Shown: positions 12,701-22,800 of the stretch, piece after piece
Layout: the number at the start of each line of letters is the position of its first letter
Position numbering within the stretch: position 1 is the first letter of the stretch
Translations under genes and position numbers: made by a program
NCBI RefSeq assembly: GCF_000003815.2
Contig: NC_049992.1
Location: forward strand, 13,043,369 to 13,107,368
Reading direction: 5' to 3'
Length of the DNA: 64,000 nt
From: Branchiostoma floridae
Taxonomy: Eukaryota; Chordata; Leptocardii; Amphioxiformes; Branchiostomatidae
Notes under the pieces: model-generated
The model's input: the letters and a program-made list of their open reading frames with translations, nothing else
Told to the model about the DNA's origin: nothing
Databases searched by the model: none

Positions 12701-15700
12701 ATTGTAGCACAATCAGATGAACAAAACAATACGACTTACCAGACTGAGTATAGTGAAAATCCTTTACATGCTAAATCAGAGATGGAAAACCCTTACTTCT
12801 TGCCCACATCTCTAACAGAGTCAGAGATTTTAGAACTGTGATTGTAAACATGTCCTTGGAACATTTCACATCCAAACTTCTCAACAGACATCTACAAACA
12901 CCTGAAGACAGATCCGGGTCAGAGCTAATCCTTGAGACAGAATGATTTGCTGAAAGAAGTACTAGTAATCCTTCACAATAGTCATTGGATTGGTAAGAAA
13001 TATTTACCATAGAAACTGGAAGCCACGTTAACAATTCCACTTCAAAAATTTACCCCACTTTTAGTGACATTTGGTCATTAGTCTTGACAAAGAAGAAAAC
13101 TACTAGTACTTATCTTCTTGAAGTAGCAAAATCATACCTTTTCTTCACCTGACCACATCCAATGGTAGAGACAGATATATACTTTGCCAAGGTACATGCC
13201 AAGTGTAGTTGTGGTTGTATGAGACTAAATATTTGTTTGAAACTTTACCAAGTATACAGAGCTATGTGATCTTGATTGTGATAACATTCCACTAACGACA
13301 GAAACAGTTGAATTTCATTAGTAATAGAATATCGGTGTAAACTAGCAACCCTACCTTCAACTTCATATTCGTTTTAATGAACGACTTAATAATGACGTGT
13401 TACACATATAAGAAGTTTTAGTTTGATAAATGAGGGACAGGTATATTGTGCTTCATTTACATTCTTCACTAGTTTCAATTAATTCGTACAACATACATTT
13501 TTTATCCACAATTCTTAGACTGAAAAGTATAACACAAATTAACAGTCAACATAAATTTTATACATGTCTTTGAAACTATTGTTATAGATTAAACTGATAA
13601 TTAATTTAAAACAGACACATCAAACAGAACGTATGCAATGCCATGGTAACAACACACAAGCAATGGATCCCACCTAGTTAAGCTGTTACAGTACCTAATC
13701 TATTTGATACAAGAGGGGGGATATAGTTACAGAAAAAAGACAATGGATAATTGTTAAAAGAATGCCATCTACTGTCACTGATGCTTAACTATGGGTGGAT
13801 AAGTTTACCACACAAAAATTTAGCATCAAAGTTCATCAGCTTTCCTAACAGTTTTTGCACCACTATGAATTGGAAACTCTGCAAAGATTTTGACTGGCTT
13901 TGCAAGTTTCTTAGTCCTCCCTTGAAAAATTCTATACAAGAGAGTCTGTATGCTTCTTTTCCGTAGGACGTAGGCAACGTATTTTGATTTCCCATAAGTC
14001 ATAAGGAAAGCTCAGTCTTTTGCACATGATTCTTGGTGAAGAGACCAAATGTTGCATATTTGACTTTCTTGATTTTAACTTAATTCATAGGGGGTTCTAC
14101 TGAATTCAGCGTTAAGAGTTGTCTGGACCCTCCATACAGACCCTCCAATAAATCGTCATCAAAGTACCAAATAAAAGGGATGTTCAGACAGTTACCTCTA
14201 GTTCGTAGCCTTCTCCTTCTCCCGCGAACTTGATGACATCTCCTGGAGCCAGTCGGACTGCTCCGGTGGGAACGCGACAGTCGTTCACGTACGTCCCGCG
14301 CTGTGACTTCAGGTCCTGCAGCACGAAGCAGTGGTCACGCTCGTTCAGCTGGATAACAGCGTGGTGATCCTCCACATGGGGGTTCTGCAATGAGATGGGA
14401 AGCAGTTTGTTTTAACCAAAAATAGGGAAACCTTCTCAATTCTGCATGCACATAATATAAGTCACTTGAGTAGTATTCAATCGGATGTCACTGAAAAAAA
14501 CAGAGGGGCGAGTAGAACAGAAAGAAACAAACTCTTAGGATTCGAACCTGCGACAAACCCGGGCAGCCGAATCACAAATCCAACGTACAAAATGATGGCA
14601 CCCGTGCAGACTGTGGTCTTTTGCAGCTGCTTTTATAAAGCTTTTAAAATCCCATAAAAGAAAATTGTTCTTTGAGATACTTGATAGTCCAGCAACAAAC
14701 AAGAAAAGGCTATTTAAGGCATCAAGGCTTGATCCTAAGCGTCATAAGGGCACGTAACAAAATACAGTCCAAAAACATCCTGAGAAAGAAATGGAAATGT
14801 AATTCCCTGCTGTTTTGAATAAAAAGGCAATGTTTACAACTTTCATCCACATAGCTGCGTTCTTTTTGTGTCTTTCTCTACCGCCGTGTTCCATGTCATT
14901 CTTAAATACAGGCATCCCCCTTGTGTAAACACTGGGAAATGCAGGCAGACAAACGCTCCTGCATCACCGTGTGGGTTTAGTTTCCTATCAGGTGCCGACG
15001 TGTTGACCTAAGGACCTGATCGCATTCCTCCGCACGTTTCTTCTGATTGAAACAAAAGGGGCGAGTAGAAACAGTCTCCTGGCTCCACCCGCGCCAAACC
15101 ATTTGGCAAGACAGTTTGGCGGCACTTGGACCCCAGACCAGTGTTACATGTTACAGTTTTGCCAGGCTTGCTCTGGACGAATAAGGAACACCTGTTACCA
15201 TAGTAGAAAATCTGCATATTTCTTTTTCCCTTTAAGTTTATGTCCTGTTTATGTCCTATATTTTGCCCTTTAAGCTTATGTCCTGTTTCACAGTCAACAT
15301 ACTGTAGCCATCTCTATTAAGAAATTGCATTGTTTGCTCACAATGGCGCAAGTCTAATCATCTATTCAGCAAATAAAAATGATAAAGTAGATCCTGGCAT
15401 ATGGAAGTCCTTTTGGACTCCTGGCATTGTTACAGACATATATGTAGAGCTGTACCTATGAATATCCAACAATAAAAAAGGGACTGATCTCTGTCTAAAG
15501 AAAGTATTGTTAGGTACTTTGAGTTAAGGATCATTAAATGTTTCATCAATGGCTAACCAGGCCAAGTAATTATTGACATATGGTTAACTGACAGGGACTA
15601 TTGTATCTCTCGGAGCAGAGATAATTGTGAAGCAATGCTTGAGTGCTACTGCACACAATTTGCACCTTGAAAAACGCAAAAATATTGACTATGTGTCACG

Positions 15701-18700
15701 ACTGTTTTTCCACCAAAGCTAGCTTATTAAGAGATGCAAACAGCTACAACAAACTGGCCTGTGGCTTGTTGTTAGGCATCTGTTGTCTCAAAGTATGCAC
15801 TGAACAGGCATGTAGAGTTGTGTACCTATTATAGTAAAGAAATTTTAGGTACAGGTACACGGGTTTAGGTACAGGTACAGACCTTTAACTGTACCTAAAC
15901 GAGTTTGATCAATGATTTGTAAGTTATAAATGTAGCCACTGTCTTTTTCGGAGAGAAATTGTCATCTTTGTATGAGGAGTTAGATATTTGAACCTCAAAA
16001 GTTTTCTTAATTTTCAACTGCAAGATTATCACAATGGTCATCTTTGATTTGGAATGTTGCAAATCTTTTCACAAATCCTTGGTCACTCAGCTGTTGCAGT
16101 CACTAGTGAAAAAGGACTGTAAGAAAGGCCTTTGTTTCTTTCTAAGCCACTACATTGTAGATGGGAAGAACCCATGTACTGGGCTGAGAACAGGAGACCA
16201 CAATGTCTCCTGACTATGTTACAGGTGTTGTTTCACACAGAAGGACAGAGTTTCACCTGTGTAAAGGTCTGACCTTCACAAGAGGCACATTATCTCCGAC
16301 GGAACGTGCCCCAAACAACGACTCTCTTTCCACTGAACCATCATTATCACACCTGTTTACATAACATCGACTCTTGGTTGTCAAGGGTGATGCCAGAAAA
16401 ATAAATGGCACCGTTGACCCTTCCTTTCTAACCTTGTCACGGCACAAGCAAGTTTTACGCTCTAGAACGGTTGCATCGCACGCCAGCAGCGGATAATGGA
16501 CCGAGTTCTGGAATGTGTTCGGTCTCTTGCAGCCTTTGGTCTACACTTCAATTAGATATGATCAAATATCATTATGAGCTCTCATGTACACAAAGTGTTT
16601 TGTCCAGATGGTACAATCCAAAACAAGATTGGAGTGCAGAGGGCACAGATACTGATGGCTCATAACGTAAAACTACCGGTATACCATCAGTGGCTGTCCT
16701 GGGTCAGTTTTGAGAACTTAAAATGTGCAATCGAAGATATGCCATATTGTGAAAGAGGAAATGATGGTATCTCACTACTCCATTTTGTTTCATACATTTT
16801 AAATGATTATGATGGATAATTTTGGCTAATGCATTGTATAGCTCAATAATACCAAATTAAAAAGAATCCTCCTGAATTAAAAAAAAAACTACAAACTACA
16901 TCTTTTCCCCTTTCCATATACTTTTGTTGGGATTCTCCTGTTTGTATCCACTACTTATTTTAAGTGTTCCTAGAAAGGATCTGTGTTTTGTTGGGTGCTC
17001 CAACTTGTCCACTTTTGTAGCATTAAAAGGACTGACTTCCTATTTTGAGTGCTCACAAACTGGGCCAAACTCATTGAATAGGCACGTTTCAATCCACTTA
17101 ATAGTCTTATGCCTTCAACATCCCCTACAGCTAAGAAAACACAAAGTAGCAAAGAAGCTCAGTCACACACTCGACTAAGAATGGACACTCAAGCATTCCT
17201 ATGTAACTGACCTGGAAAAGTTATGTCTTGTATTCTCAAAATGATGGTCACCTATTTTCTTGAGTAGTTAATGTAAAAAATAAACGTATATGGCCTGGGT
17301 TCCATAGAGCGACTTGTAGATTGAACAATTTTCCTTTTTCCTTAAAGCTGACTGATAACTTAGTACTTCTAGACTTCTTACAATCACAATAGGGCCCTTG
17401 GTAACTGAAAGAGTTTCAGACACAAAGTAATAATAATGTACAAAATGTACAATCATACAAGATCTTACCTCATCATTGATTCAGAACCTTTGGTCTAAGG
17501 CAGGGGCTGGAAGTTGCTACGTACAAATCTTGAACAATCACAGATTAAAATAAAAGTGCTTTCAATGCAACTCAATATTGATCAACAAACCTGGCTGTGA
17601 TGACTGACCTGGTTTGATGAGAATTTTCTCGACTCTTTTGGAGTTTAACTAGACGGAGGAAAAACTGAACACCACACCCAAATTTGAGTGCAGGTAACTA
17701 CGTAGGTAGGCGAACTTTATCTTCTTTGCCTAAAATTAACGACTAATTAATACTACTAAACAAAAAGTCCAAAGAAGATGAAGCCATTTGTTACATACAA
17801 AATGACAAAACATTTAGGGTCAACAAGAAAAGGCGATTTGGAATTGATGGTGGTCTTTAAGGGACAACCAATTACATGCCAGTATCTACAACGCTGTGTA
17901 GACTCTCTCTTCATGTGGGACAAAATGTGAACACACAGTACATTAATGGGTAACAAGCTGAGTGACTTTTACAGCCTCCTTGGGGGGTACCGGAAGAAAA
18001 AGAACGTGTACTTGCTACGGCGTAAAAAACACGTATGGTGTCGGAAGTCATGCCAATGCCAACGGTCAAACCGCTGTTGCGCACTCACCGTGAAGGGGAG
18101 AAAGAAAACTTTTGTCCCACTTTCGTGTTATCGACTGGAGGGGATAAAACGGAGACAAATAAACTGTGCAAACAGACCAGCCCGAGTGTTTCTTCTGCTG
18201 GTTACTGTGTGTGTTGGTCTCCATGATAAATAACGACAGCCTGCAGGTCTGCTGGGAAAGGAGGAGACTGGCAGCCAGCAGAAGGATTTCTACCATGTCC
18301 GAGTAACATCTTTTCTTGTAGTGCAAACAAACTGAACATGGATGGACCTTTGCACCTTTTCTAATACTGAATCAGATGTACATGAACACGTACTTTGACT
18401 GTTTTAGTTGTTCACACTGTCAATAATTGTAGTTATGGCTAACATATCATATTACAGAGGATATCATTCCAAAAGTCCAAAGTAGAGTTTTGTTAAGGCA
18501 ATAGGACAAAAAATTTAATGCTAACATTTGCCAAGAATATAAAACTGTTACCATTTAACTACAATGTACATTGTAGTCTCTACCAGACTAAGTAGCTGGA
18601 GTCTATTAGGGAGAATAATTTGCCAGGGGAGTTACCCTCACTGTGTCTCTCTCTCCTGGCCAACTATTCACTCTATTTTTGCTGAATTCTACCATCCATA

Positions 18701-21700
18701 ACTCCTTACGAAGGACTGATGGCGGTATCAATCAGTATGTACCAAATATTTCATATAATCTACCTGACTCCATGTCTTTACAACTTAACACACGTTGGTG
18801 CTCACCTGCCCAGGTAACCACTCATCTGGCCTTAATCCCATAACACACCTGGTAAATATCCCTGCCCTTTCACTAGGTGATGAGTACAATTGAACAAGTA
18901 TTCATCTGACTTTCAGAAGCCTTCAGTCAATATATAATGCATGTCTCAATGTACATGAACATATACTGTCAAACCTGTAAAAGTGACCACCTCTACATAC
19001 AAACTACCTGGTCCATGTGGTCACTCTTTGGTGGTATCTTAGATAATTTTTCCCACCGATAAAGCATTAAGAACACAGTGACCAACTGTTCATATTTAGA
19101 CTTTAGCAGTCACCTGAGTGGTCTTCCAAGGCAGCTTGACTGTACAATAGAATTCTGATCTTTTTGGTTCAGTAACTACATAATTCAACATTGACTTATT
19201 TTTCCTTTATGATCATACCTGCTACAAAAACACACTGTGACTGTCCAAAGGATTAAACACAACTCAAAACAGTTTTCAAGCAAAAAGAAATCTAATTCTC
19301 CAAAAATTTCATGATTAAAGTTTTATTGCTAAAGCCTTGCCATTGCCTTACTAACTTTGCAAGAAAAGTATTTCATTTCATCCATATTGTGTTGATGGCA
19401 ATATCTCAAACATTTTGTTTCTGGGAATGAAATAAGAAAATATGCAGTATCTTGATGAAGTTTTTTTTACTTTCTTTTACCTGGTGCAAATTGATGACGG
19501 CAACTGATTTATCAAAGAATTATCACCTTTACAGCATTTCTTTATCTTTTATTCCTTTTATTAGATGGCAGAAATGACGTCACAGGACGACCTTGTCTGA
19601 GCTAAATCACTAAATTGACCCAGGTAACAGACAGATAACATTTTCTCCTGATTGTAGGCAGTGATTAATCATCTGGATTTGCTGACAGTTGACACATTCC
19701 TCAGCTGAAAGACAAGTCACCATGGAAGGAGGAACCATAGCATGCAGCATGTCTTTATTTATAGACATTAGTGTTACCACAATCTAATGAACACTGCAAA
19801 ATGTTGTAAGAAAATGACATAAGGACGAAGCTTGTAGAAAAAAATGACATAAGGACGAAGCTTGTAGAAAATAGTTATTATTAGGATATATCATTGTTTA
19901 TTTGTTGTCATTAACTTTATATCAAACTTAATGCATTTAGCCCCATTGGGGCATGAACATGCAATAAACATCATTGTCATTGTCATTGTCATAATCATAA
20001 GGAGAGACATTGTAAATTGTTAATCATCAAGTTTGTTTGAAGACTAATTTTAGTTTTGAGTGACTGTTCTGTCTACCGGTACAACCGGAAGAAATTATAT
20101 GTTGAAGAATTGTGGTTATTACTTATATTCAACAGTCTGTAATGATCTAGCCTCCTTTGCATGCTCTACTTGTAAATTTGAGGACTTATAATGTGCTCTT
20201 GATGAAGGCAGACAATGTGAGCCACAAGTTGATTGAAACCAATATGCCATTAAAAAAAACGCTAGCATATAATAAGCCCAAAAAAGCCCAACTGGTAGAG
20301 CTTGCTACATAATATATGCTACATGCACATGTAGTAATGATCCCTTATCAATACTTTTCTTCCATCCCTCCGGGTTGCAAATCTTTGCCCATATATACTA
20401 ATTGCTACAAACAACCCTTTGCTGTAGAGATGCATATCTGACAATAGTAAATACTTTAGCCTCTAGGGAAATATCAAACTGTCAAACCACCTTTCTCATA
20501 AAGTCTGGAAACAAACCATGGTAGACAAAGGATTTCCTAATACTAATAATGTATATCTTTATCAATTTTCTCCCTAGAACTACTGAAGTTATTGTTTGTA
20601 TTGGTAACAACCTGGTTAACCAGCAGGTTAACCAAGAAGATTGAAATATTGGTTAGCTCCTCTTTCCACACGATTTCTGAACAACAGCAAAATGACCAAA
20701 ATTGGATTTTAGTGACCCTTGGTTTCATAATTTGAATACTAGTATCATGCAAGGTGTAAAAGTATGATTTATAACACTACAAAACACAAAATTTGATCAG
20801 TCAAATCTTTGTCTGCTCAGTGGTTGCAGCCGCTTTAGTGGAATGTTTGGAAAGATCCTCTAGTGAAAGATCCTCTACATGTAGGAAGTCATATGGTAAA
20901 TCAAATATGATGAATCTTTCAGCAGTCAGGTGCGTCATTTGTGTCTAAGAAAAACAATGACATCAGCACATTGTAAAAGTTTAACTTGTTTGTGAAACTT
21001 TGAACAGGAAGTGTCATGAGGAAACGACTTTGAACCAAAAACAAAGTTTGACTTTGCACCTCCACACAGGACTGATCGAACACCTCCGTAAAATGTTCAT
21101 GGGGAAAAAAAGAGCAGTTTAAGTTCAAGTTCAACCAAACAGGAAGTTGTTGTTTACAGTGCATTTGATACAGTTGTCTTTGTTCATATTGTATTATCGA
21201 GCTTACTGTATCGCCTTGGGAAAATATAACAGGCGTACAACTTGGTGGGAAGGTGCGTAGGTGCATGCATTTACAGACGAGATTTCAAAACTTATACACA
21301 AGAAGACAAAAGATAGAAATATCACAAACATTACCTGAGGAACTGCTTCCTGTTTTTGGACAAACTTCGGACCTGGCACATCTTGCCTCAACTATGTGTC
21401 CAAGTCAACCAAGCTTTCAGGTTGTGTTTTGTAGACAGACTTAACTATTTCTACACTGTAAGTTCTAGACAAAACTGCTGACAAGCATTGTGGACACTGG
21501 TTGTGGATATGGTATCTGTTTTTCCAGCACAGTAGCAGTGTTGCTAATTTGTAGTATCATTGGAACATAATTACCACCTAGTATGTTGCATGGGGTTATA
21601 AGTATCCCCTACGGCCTACCTCATGTTGGGCCATCAAGTCGATTGACTCCATTAATACAATACATACAACAACCAATTTCTAGTACTATTCCTAAAACCC

Positions 21701-22204
21701 CCAGCAGAGATTATGATACTAGAGTGTGATTCGTACATTTTATCATCAGGATCAGGTAATGTTAGAACTGAAGTAGAATTTTCCCAGGCACTCCAGTAAG
21801 TATTTCTCTACAGTAGTTCTTTGTTGGCATTTTGCTTAGCCAAGAGGTTTGACGTTAATTCGAGGAATGTCAACATTTATCCAGAACGCTTGTGTTCTCA
21901 CAGCTCACCAATTCAAATGGTAAATATTGAAACTCACGATGATATCAAGAGGAAACATTGGTCCTATATCAAAAGGATAAGCTTATCATGAATTCAAAGT
22001 GTATGTAAACAAATAGAGGCAAAACACTGTAGGAATGCTCATTCTAAGTTATACTACGTACGTGTGAAGAAAACACTCTAGAAAACAACAGATACAAACC
22101 TTCAGTGTGATCTCACAGCCTTGCCCCTTCCCAACAGTCATGGGCTCCTTGGTAAGGGTGAAGACCCCGTTAGGAGTCTTCAAGAACCCCTTCATTGGAT
22201 TCAT
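3750..22204 (-). CDS. FHAD1: FHAD1-like protein, paralogue A (complete, 12 coding exons, 887 aa)
   Basis: Exons in transcript order: 22100-22204, 14196-14384, 10358-10861, 9965-10100, 8668-9323, 8268-8504, 7885-7997, 7492-7651, 7099-7182, 5123-5227, 4649-4810, 3750-3962. All introns are GT-AG and the frame is kept throughout (2664 nt). Residues 1-98 form an FHA domain split after residue 35 by a 7.7 kb intron; HHAVI, FVLQDLKSQRGTYVN and LAPGDVIKF match FHAD1 better than other FHA families such as CEP170. Residues about 99-530 are Pro/Ser-rich and look disordered. Residues about 531-816 form a coiled coil (for example ELREREAEVELM and LEKEIINLKN). A basic C-terminus ends GNKGK. Human FHAD1 is longer (about 1,400 aa), so the coiled coil is shortened here or exons were missed. 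Two phosphothreonine-contact positions are changed (G-K for G-R, SQRGT for SxNGT). The promoter X-box suggests RFX control and a ciliary role, which is inference. Confidence 0.88.
4328..4613. repeat. MITE-like element in an FHAD1 intron
   Basis: The ends carry the inverted word GTTCTAGCCA: GTGTTCTAGCCAGTCCCCT on the left, AGGGATGTTGGCTAGAACCC on the right. The interior has mirrored AAAATTTT tracts. It ends 35 bp from the donor of the exon at 4649-4810. The inverted repeat is short, so this is a moderate call. Confidence 0.42.
5379..6931. mobile_element. Harbinger-like non-autonomous DNA transposon, copy 1
   Basis: A 1547-bp element (5382-6928) flanked by TAA on both sides (5379-5381, 6929-6931). 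The terminal inverted repeats begin GGGACCGTACGGC and match over about 42 bp with two differences. Just inside both ends are G-rich units of about 30 bp (GGGGGGAGGGCCAAGCAAAA-type) that point the same way at the two ends, unlike the inverted termini. The middle holds diverged repeats of a unit containing GTCAAGATTTCAAAATT and GGCGTTTCAGAG. No transposase is visible. A 3-bp TWA target and GGG-starting termini suggest PIF/Harbinger, which is inference. It fills most of the FHAD1 intron 5228-7098. Confidence 0.8.
10862..14195 (-). other. FHAD1-like A, intron 2
   Basis: A 3.3 kb intron between the FHA exon and the proline-rich exon. It holds a foldback repeat at 12593-12692 and otherwise AT-rich DNA. 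No exon with good splice sites and homology was found in it. Confidence 0.6.
12593..12692. repeat. Foldback repeat of about 100 bp
   Basis: The left arm begins ATCAGACCCAGC and contains CCCAACACCCTG. The right arm contains CAGGGTGTTGGG and ends TTGGGTCTGAT. The arms pair over most of their length with a few mismatches, as expected of a small MITE. It lies in an FHAD1 intron. Confidence 0.65.
14500..14600 (-). repeat. tRNA-related SINE remnant
   Basis: On the minus strand a perfect B-box, GGTTCGAATCC (14538-14548), follows a GC-rich stretch reading GATTCGGCTGCCCGGG. The flanking arms do not pair as a tRNA T-stem, so this is not a functional tRNA. A tRNA-derived SINE fragment is the best explanation. 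The limits are approximate. Confidence 0.4.
18964..19144. repeat. TACAGTCAAACCTGT-family MITE, copy 1
   Basis: The left end reads TACTGTCAAACCTGTAAAAG and the right end reads GCAGCTTGACTGTAC. The interior has the family words TGACCACCTCTACATA and GAGTGGTCTTCCAAG. About 180 bp, in FHAD1 intron 1. Confidence 0.6.
19811..19870. repeat. Perfect 30-bp tandem duplication
   Basis: Two adjacent identical 30-bp units, 19811-19840 and 19841-19870, each containing ATGACATAAGGACGAAGC. The lack of any difference suggests a recent event or an assembly stutter. Confidence 0.85.
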
Positions 22205-22800
22205 AACGTCTTGTATGGAACTGCTTCCGTGTCTTCAAGGTCCAAATTCCATAGCACCTGCACTGAACTCGAGACTTCCTAAGACCTTGGCGGTACAGTT
22301 GAGAGTGTCGTGAGACTCTTGAAAGCCCAACGGATTGAAAAATCGGTTAAAAAGGCGTCTTAGCCGGCCCTCAGAGGGTTTTGTCGAGTCTACCTGGCCG
22401 ATCCTTGCCTCTGCCAGCCACAATGCAAGGCGGGATCATGTGTCCCATGTTGGATACAACGCACACAATGGGGGAAAACTCCGATCAACAAGTTGACAGC
22501 GCAAAGGGCATGCGTCCCGCTACCATGGCAACACAGGTGACGGCCGCCCCGCTAGGCAGGTGCGCTGAGCAGCACACCTGTTAGGAGCGACGCTTTGCGA
22601 GAAATATACGCATTGCAGCTAGTCAGAACTTGCAAAGCTGTCATAGATTCGTAGGGACATACAAGTTACAGGTATACTAGGCATGCAAGTAACGTTACTT
22701 CTTGAATTAGGTACAACATAACAATACATAACGTTATATCTTCACTGAAAGGTGCTACTGACATCTCGGACCATCCCGGAGGACTGGCCATATAAACTTC
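22205..22800. promoter_or_regulatory. Divergent promoter between FHAD1-like A and PARK7
   Basis: The two start codons are 596 bp apart on opposite strands, so both promoters and 5' UTRs must fit here. The interval contains CpG-rich stretches around 22500-22620 and a perfect X-box at 22519-22532. No TATA box in an obvious position was seen. Confidence 0.65.
22519..22532. promoter_or_regulatory. Perfect RFX X-box
   Basis: GCTACCATGGCAAC fits the RFX consensus GYNRCC-N2-RGNAAC at every position. It lies 315 bp upstream of the FHAD1 start codon and about 270 bp upstream of the PARK7 start. RFX factors drive ciliary genes in animals, which suits FHAD1; control of DJ-1 by the same site is possible but unsupported. 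Confidence 0.6.

Larger units (their letters stand above)
14385..22099 (-). other. FHAD1-like A, intron 1 (splits the FHA domain)
   Basis: A 7.7 kb intron between residues 35 and 36 (phase 0). Within it are a tRNA-related SINE remnant (around 14538), an inverted-repeat element (18964-19144) and a perfect 30-bp tandem duplication (19811-19870). None of the short ORFs has recognisable homology or paired splice sites. Confidence 0.65.

Noticed and set aside
14538-14548. Possible tRNA gene (perfect B-box on minus)
   Set aside because: The arms around the B-box do not pair and no clear A-box or acceptor stem is seen, so it is treated as a SINE remnant.
17946-18233. 95-codon basic ORF in FHAD1 intron 1
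   Set aside because: Rich in Lys/Arg/Cys and tempting, but it matches no family I know, has no promoter or splice context, and sits in a long intron on the other strand.
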